NCBI GenBank assembly: GCA_900343135.1
Contig: OPYK01000005.1
Coordinates: 85,136 to 149,135 of the forward strand
Direction of reading: 5' to 3'
DNA length: 64,000 nucleotides
From: Atopobium massiliense
GTDB lineage: Bacteria > Actinomycetota > Coriobacteriia > Coriobacteriales > Atopobiaceae
The stretch's first letter is position 1. Each line of letters starts with the position of its first letter. Under the pieces are notes generated by a model. That model had not been told where the DNA came from and ran no database searches. It worked only from the letters and a program-made list of their open reading frames with translations. Below, one piece after another: positions 26,914-36,024 of this stretch. The position numbers were made by a program, and so were the translations under genes.

Positions 26914-28557
26914 TTAGTGCCTAAAGTGCCTATATCCCGTAAAAATCATCGCGATACCATGCTCGTTTGCTGCGGCAATGCACTCTTCATCGCGTATCGA
27001 TCCGCCAGGCTGAATAATGCAGCTCACGCCACGTTTTGCAAGCTCATCAACATCGTCTCTAAACGGGAAAAACGCATCAGACGCGCAGGCAAAATCATTG
27101 GCTGCAATGCCCATGCGCGCTGCCGCTTCAGCTGCACGTTCGCACGCCATAATCGCGCTATCAACGCGGTTTGGCTGTCCGCACCCAAGCCCAATACCTG
27201 CATTATTTTTGGCAATTAAAATGGCGTTTGATTTTACCGTTTTGCACACCTTCCACGCAAAGAGCAAATCTTGCATTTGCGACGTGGTTGGTTTTTTTGT
27301 AGTTACGCAGGTAAAGCCTTCTGGTGCTTCGCTTACACTGTCGCGCGTTTGCACCAGCAGCCCGCCGCCAATACTCTTAAGCTCAAGTGCTTCTTCATGG
27401 TCGAGCCCACCTGTTGCAAGGACGCGCAAATTTTTACGCTTTGAAAGACGTTCGAGCGCGGCGCTGCTAAACGACGGAGCGATAATAACTTCAACAAATT
27501 GTTTATTAACGTCGGCAAATTCTGTTACAAAATCTAACCCGACTTCGCGATTAGCTGCGATAATACCACCAAATGCACTTTTTGGATCGCAGGCAAAAGC
27601 GCGCTTGTACGCCTCTGTTACCGATGCCGCCACAGCAGAGCCACACGGGTTTTGGTGTTTTAAGATAACAACAGCAGGCGCAGTAAACTCACACACAGCG
27701 CTCCATGCAGCATCGGTGTCAAGCAAGTTGTTGTACGACAGCTCTTTGCCCTGTAGCTGCGCTGCCTTGGCAACACTGTGCGGATTTGCCGCAGCCGCCC
27801 CATAAAACGCCGCACGCTGATGGGGATTTTCTCCATAGCGCAAATCCATTTGCTTGGTATATGTGCACGTAAACTGCTCAGGAAATGGTTGAGATAATGG
27901 CGCTTCGTTTGGCGTGGTGGCATCCGCGCCGTCTGCTTCGTGTGTTGCCTGCTCATTTGCTGCGCTTGTTAAATACGTCGTGATAGCTGCGTCGTAGTGC
28001 GCTGTTGTTGCAAATACCTTTCGCGCCAGCTCACTTCTAAGTGCAAGCGTTGTGTGTCCTGCATGTGCGTGCATTTCTGCAAGAACGCGCTCGTAGTCGG
28101 CAGGGTCGCATACCGTGGTTACTGCGGCAAAGTTTTTTGCAGCACTGCGCAGCATCGAAGGGCCACCAATGTCGATATGTTCAACCGCATCTTCAAGGGT
28201 ACAACCAGGCGTTTCTATTGTTTTTTCGAATGCGTAGAGATTAACGCATACAAGATCGATCATCGGAATGTTGTTTTCGCGTGCATCCTGCAGGTCGTGC
28301 TCATTATCGCGCCTGCATAACAGGCCGCCATGAATGCGCGGGTGCAGCGTTTTAACACGTCCGCCCATCATTTCGGGCGAGGCGGTATAGTCCTCAACAT
28401 GCGTAACGGCAATACCGGCAGCTTCTAACACGCGTGCCGTGCCGCCCGTACTTAAAATTTCAACACCAAAATCGTGGACGAGGCGAGTAGCAAATTCGCA
28501 AATACCATCCTTGTTTGTAACCGAAAGTAAAGCGCGCTTAATTGCTGCGTTTGCCAT
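26914..28557 (-). CDS. purH: Bifunctional AICAR formyltransferase / IMP cyclohydrolase
   Basis: Catalyses the last two steps of IMP synthesis. The N-terminal MGS-like cyclohydrolase domain starts [11 protein letters not shown] and includes STGGTA and GGRVKTLHP. The formyltransferase domain has [16 protein letters not shown] and the catalytic Lys-His in ILKHQNPCG. Start ATG at 28557 has GAAAGGGTT upstream; an in-frame upstream start would extend into the 26-bp tandem repeat and is unlikely. 547 residues, slightly longer than usual, with a polar insertion near 230-250. It stands apart from other pur genes in this window. Confidence 0.96.
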   Translation of the reverse strand: MANAAIKRALLSVTNKDGICEFATRLVHDFGVEILSTGGTARVLEAAGIAVTHVEDYTASPEMMGGRVKTLHPRIHGGLLCRRDNEHDLQDARENNIPMIDLVCVNLYAFEKTIETPGCTLEDAVEHIDIGGPSMLRSAAKNFAAVTTVCDPADYERVLAEMHAHAGHTTLALRSELARKVFATTAHYDAAITTYLTSAANEQATHEADGADATTPNEAPLSQPFPEQFTCTYTKQMDLRYGENPHQRAAFYGAAAANPHSVAKAAQLQGKELSYNNLLDTDAAWSAVCEFTAPAVVILKHQNPCGSAVAASVTEAYKRAFACDPKSAFGGIIAANREVGLDFVTEFADVNKQFVEVIIAPSFSSAALERLSKRKNLRVLATGGLDHEEALELKSIGGGLLVQTRDSVSEAPEGFTCVTTKKPTTSQMQDLLFAWKVCKTVKSNAILIAKNNAGIGLGCGQPNRVDSAIMACERAAEAAARMGIAANDFACASDAFFPFRDDVDELAKRGVSCIIQPGGSIRDEECIAAANEHGIAMIFTGYRHFRH

Positions 28558-28619
28558 GGTAACCCTTTCTTGTGTGCGTTTGATATAAGACGGTGTGCCT
28601 GCGTGCGTGCTGCGTTTGC

Positions 28620-28693
28620 GCCGTGTAGCTGCATACATGCTTGTTGCCGTGTAGCTGCATACATGCTTGTTGCCGTGTAGCTGCATACATGCT
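28620..28693. repeat. 26-bp tandem repeat, 2.8 copies
   Basis: The unit begins GCCGTGTAGCTGCATACATG and recurs at 28620, 28646 and 28672 (last copy partial, 22 bases). The copies are identical, so the duplication is probably recent. It lies in the purH leader. Confidence 0.9.
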
Positions 28694-28781
28694 GCGGGCG
28701 TGCGTCTTTCGCGCCGCATACCACGCCGTGCGGGTGTATCGCAATCCCCGCACCTCTATTGTATGAAAGCCTCAACGTGCT

Positions 28782-28809
28782 GATATATGTTTTACAAATA
28801 CAACGACAA
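28782..28809 (-). promoter_or_regulatory. Candidate promoter for purH
   Basis: Read on the minus strand: TTGTCG, 16 bases, TATATC. Transcription would start about 215 bases before purH and cross the tandem repeat. Confidence 0.35.
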
Positions 28810-29032
28810 ATTGTAACGAAGTAGCAATTATTGGGCAGGGGTGTGAGCTACAGCAAGATTGCGTGCGGTTGTCTCGCCCGTAGATGCAGTCGCATGCCAC
28901 GCACCCCCCGCCCGTACACCGACTACCACGCGCCCGCACACCGCACTCCATGGAAAGCTTGTGTACGTTACCGATAAGCGGTATGCAGACAGCCGCAAGC
29001 GGCAGTGATCGCAGGTGTTTCGGCCGTGTCGT

Positions 29033-29061
29033 TTGTTAAAAGCTTTCGCACAGGCTATGGT
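29033..29061 (+). promoter_or_regulatory. Promoter for the M20 dipeptidase gene
   Basis: TTGTTA, a 17-base spacer and TATGGT, placed about 40 bases before the start codon. Confidence 0.5.
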
Positions 29062-29102
29062 ATAGGTATGCAGGTACATGGTGTACGTTGAAAGGACGCT
29101 CT

Positions 29103-30515
29103 ATGACAGATAAGCAGCTTAAAGAAACCGCTCACGAGTTTGTTGAAGCAAATTGGGATGCTATTGTTGAAGACATTACAACAATGGTAAAAATTCGCTC
29201 CGTTGAGGACCTTGAGCATGCGCAGCCTGGTATGCCGTATGGCCCTGGACCGTTTAAGGCGCTTGAAGCGGGTATGAATCTTGCAAAGCGCATAGGGCTT
29301 GACGTGCACAATTGCGACGGTCGCATTGCATACGCCGATTTAGCGGGTGAGCAAGACAAGCAAATTGCTGTTATTGGTCATACCGACGTTGTTGCCGAGG
29401 GCTCTGGCTGGGAATATGAGCCGTTTGCTGTTACGCATAAAGACGGCTATCTTATTGGCCGCGGCGTGCTCGACGACAAAGGGCCGTTTGTGCTTGAAAT
29501 GTATGCAGCAAAATTCCTAAAAGAGCAGGTAGAAGCCACGGGCAAGAAGTACCCCTACACCTTGCGCTGCATTATTGGTAATAACGAAGAAACTGACATG
29601 GCAGATGTGGAATGGTACGTTAAAAACTTTGAGCAGCCCGAGTTTTGCTTTACACCCGATTCGTCGTTTCCGCTGGTATGCGGCGAAAAGGGCGGTTTTT
29701 CGGCATCTATTCGCACGGCTGATATTGCAGATACTATCGTTGAATTGTGCGGTGGCCAGGCAGATAACGCTGTGGCATCGGACGCATATGCGCTGGTTAA
29801 GGCCGATATTTCCACGCTTAAGCCGCGCGAGCGCATTGATATTGAGGATGCAGGCAATGGTCTGGTAAAGGTTATTGGGCACGGTGTAAGTGCGCACGCG
29901 TCAACGCCGCAGTCGGGCATTAATGCTATTGGCCTTGTGGTTGATTATTTGGTTGATAATAACATTGGCACACCAGCCGAAAAACAATTTTTGGCCTTTG
30001 AGCAGTGCGTATTTGGCTCAACCGATGGCTCAACGCTTACGATTGCTGCGACCGATGAAATTTTTGACCCGCTTACCTGTATTGGTGGCCGCGTGTTTAC
30101 CGAAGGTAAGGCGTTTAGGCAAACGATTGATGCGCGCTATCCGTCGTCGGTTACCGATGCATGGCTCTATGAGCAGGTGTCGACCCTTGCTGCGAAGTAT
30201 GACTGTACGGTAGACGTTGATTTGGTGCTCGTGCCGTTTTTAACCGATCCAAACAACGAGTGCATAAAAACGCTGGTAGCAACCTATAACGAGTATACCG
30301 GTCGTGAGGCAAAGCCCTTTACTATTGGCGGCGGCACGTATGCGCGTCATTTTAAGGCGGCCGGCGCGTTTGGTCCTAACGATCCTGCGTTCCCTATGCC
30401 GTCGTGGTTGGGTGGCGAACACGCAGCCAATGAAGGCTTTTCTGTTGAACAATTTAAGCGTGCACTTGAGATTTACATTGTTTCGCTTGTGCGCATTATG
30501 GCGCTGGATTTGTAA
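29103..30515 (+). CDS. M20-family dipeptidase (PepV/Sapep-like)
   Basis: Zinc metallopeptidase, likely a cytoplasmic dipeptidase. Metal and catalytic residues are visible in VIGHTDVVAEGSGW (His, Asp), GRGVLDDKGP (Asp) and NNEETDM (Glu-Glu). GTYARHF and the C-terminal GGEHAANEGFS (His) also fit the PepV/Sapep subgroup. ATG 29103 is preferred to the in-frame TTG 29088, which lies within the GAAAGGA ribosome site. 470 residues is typical. The gene is monocistronic. Confidence 0.9.
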   Translation: MTDKQLKETAHEFVEANWDAIVEDITTMVKIRSVEDLEHAQPGMPYGPGPFKALEAGMNLAKRIGLDVHNCDGRIAYADLAGEQDKQIAVIGHTDVVAEGSGWEYEPFAVTHKDGYLIGRGVLDDKGPFVLEMYAAKFLKEQVEATGKKYPYTLRCIIGNNEETDMADVEWYVKNFEQPEFCFTPDSSFPLVCGEKGGFSASIRTADIADTIVELCGGQADNAVASDAYALVKADISTLKPRERIDIEDAGNGLVKVIGHGVSAHASTPQSGINAIGLVVDYLVDNNIGTPAEKQFLAFEQCVFGSTDGSTLTIAATDEIFDPLTCIGGRVFTEGKAFRQTIDARYPSSVTDAWLYEQVSTLAAKYDCTVDVDLVLVPFLTDPNNECIKTLVATYNEYTGREAKPFTIGGGTYARHFKAAGAFGPNDPAFPMPSWLGGEHAANEGFSVEQFKRALEIYIVSLVRIMALDL

Positions 30516-30915
30516 ATGTGTAAGCGCACTGCTCGGCGTTGCTTAGTGTGTGTGCTGCCTGGCGTTCCTCGGCGCGCGCCGCTTGGTGCTGGCTGAGGCG
30601 TACTGCTTGATGTGTTTGCCCGTGGATGGTGCGTATGTGCTCACTTTGTGGAGCGTTTGCGTGCGCGTATGCTTGTGAGCGCATGCGCACCACGCGGGGT
30701 TGTTGTGCATACCAGTGCGTCTATTATGCATACCAGTGCATCTATTCAAAAGTTAACATAGGTTTAATAATTGCTTTCTTTTTGAGCGGGCAAGGCGTAT
30801 ACTTTTGTCGCTATGTTATATCGAGTACCATGGCGCTGTATCACGCGCACATTCGTGCACCAACGGTGCGATTGCGTGCGTGGAGCCATTCGAATGATAG
30901 AAAGGATGCTCACAC
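30516..30915. other. Intergenic region with 21-bp duplication
   Basis: 400 bases with no convincing gene. TGCATACCAGTGCGTCTATT-type units sit at 30706-30726 and 30727-30747 (21-bp period, two differences). An A+T-rich stretch follows with TATACT at 30798-30803, a possible -10 box, but no well-spaced -35 hexamer was seen. Confidence 0.5.
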
Positions 30916-32004
30916 ATGGCTGACGTAAAAAGTGCCGGCGAAAACGACGCTCGTAAGAACAACGCCGGGCAGTTTGTTCTTAATATCCTCAACGGTACAA
31001 CTATTGCTATCGTTGTCGCCCTTATCCCGAACGCAATCTTGGCAACGTTCCTAAAACCGTTCCCCGATTGCGCTCCATTGATGGAGTTCCTCCACGTAAT
31101 TGTTGCGTTTCAGTTCCTAACACCGGCTATGGCTGGTTTTCTTATTGCGCATCAGTTTAAGTTTAACCCCATCCAAATGGCAACAGTTTCTGGTGCCGTG
31201 TTTATTGGTTCGGGTGCGTGGCGTTTTGTTCCTGCAGCTACTGTGGGCGAAAAAACAGCTCCGCTCTTCCAAATTTTTGGTATTGGCGACATCATCAATG
31301 TTATGATTTGTGCCGCACTTACCGTGTTGGTTGTTCAAGCAATTGGTAATAAGCTTGGCTCACTTACCATTGTTTTGCTCCCAATTATTGCTGGTGCTGG
31401 TATGGGTTACGTTGGTTGGAAAATCCTTCCTTTTGTATCGCAAATCACCAACTTCATCGGCCAAATTATTAACACCTTTACTACGTTGCAGCCGTGGCTG
31501 ATGTGTATTCTTATTGCAGCGTCGTTTGCCATCATTATTATTAGCCCGCTTTCTACCGTTGCTATTGGTATTGCTATTGGTCTTACTGGTATGGCTTCTG
31601 CAGCAGCTGGTATGGGTGTTGCGTCGTGTGCTGCTATGCTCGTATGGGCGTGTGCGCGTGTTAACAAACCCGGTGTACCTATTGCCGTTGCACTTGGTGC
31701 TATGAAAATGATGATGCCAAACTTTATGACTAATCCTGTTATGGCTCTTCCTGCAGCCCTTACCGCTGCTATTTCTTCGCTCACCATTCCTCTGTGGGAA
31801 ATGGGCGGAACTCCAGCTTCATCTGGTTTTGGTTTAGTTGGTTTTGTAAGCCCGCTTGCGGCGTTAAACGTTGGTAACGTAAACATTATCCAAATTATTA
31901 TTGGTTGGGTTGTTGTTCCGTTTGCTGTTGGCTTTATTGTTAACAAAGTTTTGTGCGACGTACTGCACGTTTACAAAAAAGACCTCTTTACATTTAAGGG
32001 TTAA
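30916..32004 (+). CDS. PfoR-type membrane protein with PTS EIIC-like fold
   Basis: 362-residue integral membrane protein with about nine to ten hydrophobic segments and no cytosolic PTS B or A domain. It resembles the COG3641/PTS_EIIC_2 group (PfoR, once described as a toxin regulator), whose substrates are poorly known. Characteristic stretches are QFLTPAMAGFLIAHQF, GSGAWRF and MGGTPASSGFG. GAAAGGATG precedes ATG 30916. A strong terminator follows, yet the next gene, a ketopantoate-reductase relative, points the same way and may act on a compound this protein transports. That link is inference. Confidence 0.75.
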   Translation: MADVKSAGENDARKNNAGQFVLNILNGTTIAIVVALIPNAILATFLKPFPDCAPLMEFLHVIVAFQFLTPAMAGFLIAHQFKFNPIQMATVSGAVFIGSGAWRFVPAATVGEKTAPLFQIFGIGDIINVMICAALTVLVVQAIGNKLGSLTIVLLPIIAGAGMGYVGWKILPFVSQITNFIGQIINTFTTLQPWLMCILIAASFAIIIISPLSTVAIGIAIGLTGMASAAAGMGVASCAAMLVWACARVNKPGVPIAVALGAMKMMMPNFMTNPVMALPAALTAAISSLTIPLWEMGGTPASSGFGLVGFVSPLAALNVGNVNIIQIIIGWVVVPFAVGFIVNKVLCDVLHVYKKDLFTFKG

Positions 32005-32016
32005 TGCACACACGAT

Positions 32017-32058
32017 AAGCTTGCAAGTTGTATAACCACAATTTGCAAGCTTTGTTTT
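32017..32058 (+). terminator. Rho-independent terminator
   Basis: AAGCTTGCAA / TTGCAAGCTT stem, 10 perfect base pairs extended by weaker pairs, followed by TTGTTTTG. It ends the PfoR-type transcript. Confidence 0.8.
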
Positions 32059-32139
32059 GTTGTGCAGTTTTACTTGACGTGCGGTTTGAGGCGAGCGTGC
32101 CTCATTCACTAGGGTATAAGCTTTATGAAAGGTGTTGCT

Positions 32140-33066
32140 ATGCGTATTTATATTGCTGGCTCAGGTGCTATGGGTTGCCGTTTTGGTTACCAACTTCAAA
32201 AGAGTGGCGAAGATGTTGTGTTGCTCGATAACTGGGAAGACCACATTGCTGCCATTCAAAAGAATGGTCTTACCATTGTTGGTGATGAGCCCGACAACGT
32301 ACCTATGACTATCATGAAGCCAACGCAAGCAAAAGACGTTGCCGACTTTATTATTTTGTTCACCAAAGCTATGCAGCTGCCCAGCATGCTTGAGGACATC
32401 AAGCAAATTATTGGTGCACACACTAAGGTGTTGTGCCTGCTTAACGGCTTGGGTCACGAAGACACCATTCGCAAATACATCAAAGAAGAAAACATTCTTA
32501 TGGGTGTTACCGTTTGGACTGCAGGCTTGAAGGGTCCTGGCGTTGCTATTTTGCAAGGTAAAGGCACCATTAACATGCAGAGCTTTGACAAAAACGGCGC
32601 AGAGTCGTCGCGCGAGATTGTCGACGTTATGAACAAAGCCGGCCTTAACGTTATTTACGACGAGGACGTTCTGCCTTCAATTTGGCGTAAAGCATGTGTT
32701 AACGGTACTATGAACTCTACCTGCGCATTGTGCGATTGCACCATTGGCGAGTTCTTTGCTACCGAAGACGCGCTGCACACGGTACGCTGCATTATTCACG
32801 AGTTCTGCGAAGTTGGTATTGCGTCGGGCATTAAGCTTAACGAAAAAGAAATTGTCGATTATGTTATGCATGTGTCTGAGATTGCGGCTCCTCACTATCC
32901 ATCAATGCATCAGGACCTTGTACAAAATCACCGCTTAACTGAGATTGACTTTATTAACGGTGCTGTTGCACGCAGGGGCAAGAAGCTCGGTATTGATACT
33001 CCGTACTGCCAGATGATTACCGACCTCATTCACGCAAAAGAGCACATTCTTAAGATTACCAAGTAG
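32140..33066 (+). CDS. Ketopantoate reductase family protein (PanE/ApbA)
   Basis: NADPH-dependent reductase family. The N-terminal Rossmann motif is IAGSGAMGCRFG, and KACVNGTMNSTCAL carries the conserved Lys/Asn region of the C-terminal domain. The canonical enzyme reduces 2-dehydropantoate for pantothenate and CoA synthesis. Many paralogues act on other 2-keto acids, and no pan genes lie nearby, so the substrate is open. ATG 32140 is preferred to in-frame ATG 32125 because GAAAGG (32127-32132) is then the ribosome site. 308 residues is normal. Confidence 0.85.
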   Translation: MRIYIAGSGAMGCRFGYQLQKSGEDVVLLDNWEDHIAAIQKNGLTIVGDEPDNVPMTIMKPTQAKDVADFIILFTKAMQLPSMLEDIKQIIGAHTKVLCLLNGLGHEDTIRKYIKEENILMGVTVWTAGLKGPGVAILQGKGTINMQSFDKNGAESSREIVDVMNKAGLNVIYDEDVLPSIWRKACVNGTMNSTCALCDCTIGEFFATEDALHTVRCIIHEFCEVGIASGIKLNEKEIVDYVMHVSEIAAPHYPSMHQDLVQNHRLTEIDFINGAVARRGKKLGIDTPYCQMITDLIHAKEHILKITK

Positions 33067-33104
33067 TGTGTTTTTGTCTGAAAGCTGGTAGTTGGTTATA
33101 TCCG

Positions 33105-33140
33105 AAAGCTGGTAGCGATACGTTCGCTACCGGCTTTTTT
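33105..33140 (+). terminator. Rho-independent terminator
   Basis: AAGCTGGTAGCGA pairs with TCGCTACCGGCTT (one G-T wobble) around a 5-base loop, followed by six T residues. A partial copy of its 5' arm (GAAAGCTGGTAG) occurs 24 bases upstream. Confidence 0.88.
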
Positions 33141-33223
33141 GTTGCGTGCTTTTGTTGCATGCTCGCGGTGTGGGCGTGCTGCGCCGTCTTGTCCCTTGCG
33201 GGCGTTACAAAACTTTTTCACTC

Positions 33224-33415
33224 ATATTAGAAAAATACCCCACTTTGACACGCGTTTTGGTGTCGCTCAGGCGCGCTGCAGTACGCCGCGAAAAGTTGCG
33301 TTTTCTGTTTGCACAGGTAGGAGGGTTGCGGCTTTTTTGCTCAGCCGGCATATGTGCCTTGAAGGGCAATTTTTGGGTTCAAAACGCGTGTCAAAGTGGG
33401 GTATTTTTCTAATAT
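33224..33415. mobile_element. 192-bp element with perfect 36-bp terminal inverted repeats (MITE-like)
   Basis: Bases 33224-33259 are the exact reverse complement of 33380-33415; key core ACTTTGACACGCGTTTTG. The 120-base interior has no convincing ORF. The octamer AACTTTTT occurs at 33211-33218 and 33421-33428, five bases outside each end, and could be a target-site duplication. Size and structure suit a non-autonomous transposable element, but no transposase or second copy is in the window. Confidence 0.6.
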
Positions 33416-33530
33416 CGTTCAACTTTTTTTGTGAGCAGCGATTCGGCTTTAAATATCTACTAAAACGAACTGTCTTGCGGGTTTTGTAAGGCAGAAACCG
33501 CTCTGCCATTACCATACCTTTTATCTGATG

Positions 33531-34313
33531 TTATTGATTTGGTGGCGTCGCATTGTTCCCGTGATAATAATTATCTAAATAAAAACGAAAGATAGCATCG
33601 AGAACAATATAAAGTGTAGTAAACATATTGTAATCGTCATTGTTTTTACTTGTTATTACTTTAAGATCGGAATAACTGTAGTACACGTTATGTGGCGTAA
33701 CTGCGGCTAGTTGATTTTGCGATAGTGGTGTAATGGTAATTAGATTGTTCGTTTTAAGCTGAATTGTTTTAGCCAATGGTACAATTTCTAAATCTTCTCC
33801 GCTAAACGAAACAATAATAACGCAGTCGTCTTGCGTAAGCGTTTTTTCCACCCATTTCAATTCGGTGATGGATGGAATAAAAATTATGTAAATGCCAATA
33901 CACATGAAGTTACGCACAAACAATGTACACGCATTACGTTCCCCCCAATCACTACCAAAGATAAAAACACGCTTGCAGGTTTGGATGACTCTACATACTG
34001 ATGCAATGTTAGTATTTTTTACCAACTCGATTGTTTTGGTAATATCCTGATGAAGCTTATCTAAGCTTTGATTTGAGCAATTATCAGTAGATTTTAGCTC
34101 TTCTTTGAGTGCAAAACGCAACTCGTTAAAGCCTGTAAATTTTAACTTTTTTGATAGGCGTGTGATACTTGCAGCCGAGGAAAAGGTGTGCTGTGCAAGT
34201 TGTGTACATGACATCTGCGCGACGGCTTGTTTATTAAGAACAATATATTGAGTAATATTGTATTCAGTTTGAGAAAGCGCTCGTAACTGGTTTATTTTCT
34301 CTTCAATACTCAT
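33531..34313 (-). CDS. RpiR/MurR-family transcriptional regulator
   Basis: An N-terminal helix-turn-helix (SCTQLAQHTFSSAASITRLS, about residues 35-55) is followed by a SIS phosphosugar-binding domain with IFGSDWGERNAC and VIIVSFSGEDLEIV. Such proteins sense phosphosugars and repress or activate sugar genes. It is transcribed away from the GH4/PTS cluster and is very likely its local regulator. Its base composition is A+T rich like the cluster. ATG 34313 has AAGGATT upstream. 260 residues. Confidence 0.88.
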   Translation of the reverse strand: MSIEEKINQLRALSQTEYNITQYIVLNKQAVAQMSCTQLAQHTFSSAASITRLSKKLKFTGFNELRFALKEELKSTDNCSNQSLDKLHQDITKTIELVKNTNIASVCRVIQTCKRVFIFGSDWGERNACTLFVRNFMCIGIYIIFIPSITELKWVEKTLTQDDCVIIVSFSGEDLEIVPLAKTIQLKTNNLITITPLSQNQLAAVTPHNVYYSYSDLKVITSKNNDDYNMFTTLYIVLDAIFRFYLDNYYHGNNATPPNQ

Positions 34314-34486
34314 AGATAATCCTTAAGAAGTAGGCGTGCAGATAGTGTCATGTAATAATTGGCATACGTACTGGAATTGTGCGGTTTGAATTGTGCGATG
34401 AACTGCAAACATTTCCCTTCTTTGCATTGTCCTGTGCTAAGCTACGTAGAAAGTGGTTTTAGCATTATCTAAGTACAGCTGCATCG

Positions 34487-34502
34487 TGAAAACTATTTTA
34501 CA
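34487..34502. promoter_or_regulatory. Candidate RpiR-family operator
   Basis: TGAAAACTATTTTACA is a near-perfect dyad (two mismatched pairs) placed 40 bases upstream of the -35 box of the GH4 promoter, in the shared control region. Assigning it to the adjacent regulator is inference. Confidence 0.35.
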
Positions 34503-34541
34503 TCATGAAAAAGCAATCAGAGCGATAAAGCGTAACCTTAC

Positions 34542-34570
34542 TTGCCGATTACAATAGCAATTTTTATACA
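34542..34570 (+). promoter_or_regulatory. Promoter of the GH4/PTS cluster
   Basis: TTGCCG, exactly 17 bases, TATACA. The predicted transcript starts about 50 bases before the GH4 start codon. Confidence 0.55.
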
Positions 34571-34628
34571 AAAGTCATACTGTGAGAATAGGCGCTGTTA
34601 ATCATGCAAGTTTGAAGGAGTGTGGCAT

Positions 34629-35957
34629 ATGAAAGACAGTCTTAAAGTAACTATCGCTGGTGGCGGTAGCACGTATACCCCCGGTATTGTAAAGTCGATG
34701 CTTGCGCAACAAAAACTTTTCCCCTTAGCAGAACTTGTTTTATATGATATTGATCAACAAAAAAACGACGACATGTACGTTATTATCAATTACATGCTTG
34801 AGCAGGAGGGGCGTAGTGAAATTAAGTTAACGCAAACCCTCGATCCTAAAGAAGCCTTTACTAATTGCGACTTTGTTTTTTCACAAATTCGCGTTGGCAG
34901 CTTTGCAATGCGCGAAAAAGACGAAAAAATTCCGTTAAAACATGGTTGTGTTGGACAAGAAACCTGCGGTATGGGTGGATTTGCATATGGTTTGCGCACT
35001 ATTGGTCCTATGCTTGAGCTTATTGGTTTTATTCAAAAATACGCACCTTCGGCATGGATCCTGAATTACACTAATCCGGAGTCTATCGTTTCGGAGTGTG
35101 TCAGGCGCGTTTACCCTCATATCCGTATGATTTGTGCATGCGATATGACTATTTCTATTGAGGAAACCATTTGTGACAACTTTGGTTACGATCGTTCGAA
35201 CTGGACTCCAACATATTACGGGCTCAATCATTTTGGTTGGTATCGCTCAATCTATGATAATGCTCGTGGTTGCGACGTTATGCCAGAAATTATCCAAAAG
35301 ATAAAAGAAAAAGGTATGCAGGTAGCCGACTTTAATGCAGGTGATACTACCTGGCAAGAAGCGTGGGATAACCTTAGAAAGCAACTTGAGTTTTTCCCTG
35401 ATGCTCTACCAAACAATTACCTTGAGTATTATTTATTCCCTGATGATAAGGTGAGTCATGCCGATCCAAATTATACGCGTGCAAATATGATCATGGATGG
35501 TCGGCTTAAGCACACGCAGGAAATGGCATACAAGATTCGCCATCACGACAAAGGTGAAATTCTTACCTTTAACTTTGGCGAGCACGGTAACTACATTGTT
35601 GATATGGCTGTTTCAATCTTGCACAATTTACGCAAGCGATTCATAGTTCTTGTTGCTAATAATGGAGCTATTCCTAACTTTAGACCAGATGCTGTTGTTG
35701 AAGTGTCTGCGTATATTAGCGCTGTTGGCGTAGAACCAGTTGCCCTACGTGAGCCTATTCCTAATTTCCATAAAGGTATGATGGAAGGCCAAAATGCAGC
35801 TGAACAGTTACTTGTAGATGGTTATTTCGAGAAGTCATATATGAAAGTGTTACAAGCATTTACCATGAATTTGACAACTCCATCGGCAAATCGTGCAAAA
35901 GCAGTGCTTGACGATATGATTGTCGCTAATAAAGAGTATTGGCCGCAACTCTCATAG
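34629..35957 (+). CDS. Glycoside hydrolase family 4 6-phospho-glucosidase (MalH/GlvA-like)
   Basis: NAD+- and Mn2+-dependent enzyme that hydrolyses 6-phospho-alpha-glucosides such as maltose 6-phosphate made by a PTS. The NAD-binding loop is IAGGGSTYTPG, the substrate loop NYTNPES, and the metal Cys and His are in ICACDM and GLNHFGW. GFAYGLRTIGP is also typical. Start ATG 34629 follows GAAGGAG by eight bases; the in-frame GTG 34620 overlaps that site. 442 residues is normal. The alpha versus beta preference is inferred from the alpha-glucoside-type IICB downstream. Confidence 0.9.
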   Translation: MKDSLKVTIAGGGSTYTPGIVKSMLAQQKLFPLAELVLYDIDQQKNDDMYVIINYMLEQEGRSEIKLTQTLDPKEAFTNCDFVFSQIRVGSFAMREKDEKIPLKHGCVGQETCGMGGFAYGLRTIGPMLELIGFIQKYAPSAWILNYTNPESIVSECVRRVYPHIRMICACDMTISIEETICDNFGYDRSNWTPTYYGLNHFGWYRSIYDNARGCDVMPEIIQKIKEKGMQVADFNAGDTTWQEAWDNLRKQLEFFPDALPNNYLEYYLFPDDKVSHADPNYTRANMIMDGRLKHTQEMAYKIRHHDKGEILTFNFGEHGNYIVDMAVSILHNLRKRFIVLVANNGAIPNFRPDAVVEVSAYISAVGVEPVALREPIPNFHKGMMEGQNAAEQLLVDGYFEKSYMKVLQAFTMNLTTPSANRAKAVLDDMIVANKEYWPQLS

Positions 35958-36024
35958 TGGACGTGCATTTCCTGCATTCTTCAAGCATTATGCATTGATA
36001 CAACTAGTAGAAAGTGAGGCGAGT

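Larger units (their letters stand above)
28558..29102. other. Divergent purH / dipeptidase intergenic region
   Basis: 545 bases without a convincing gene. It holds the 26-bp tandem repeat near purH, candidate promoters for both flanking genes, a small GCCGC-AA-GCGGC hairpin (28992-29003) and a C-rich stretch (about 28890-28950). No purine riboswitch core was recognised. Confidence 0.6.
34314..34628. other. Divergent control region of the sugar island
   Basis: 315 bases between the regulator and the GH4 gene. It holds the candidate operator and the GH4 promoter listed separately; the rest is A+T-rich and shows no gene. Confidence 0.6.

Noticed and set aside
28558..28719. Upstream extension of purH
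   Set aside because: It translates the tandem repeat into a repeated peptide and precedes a clear ribosome site and the normal family N-terminus.
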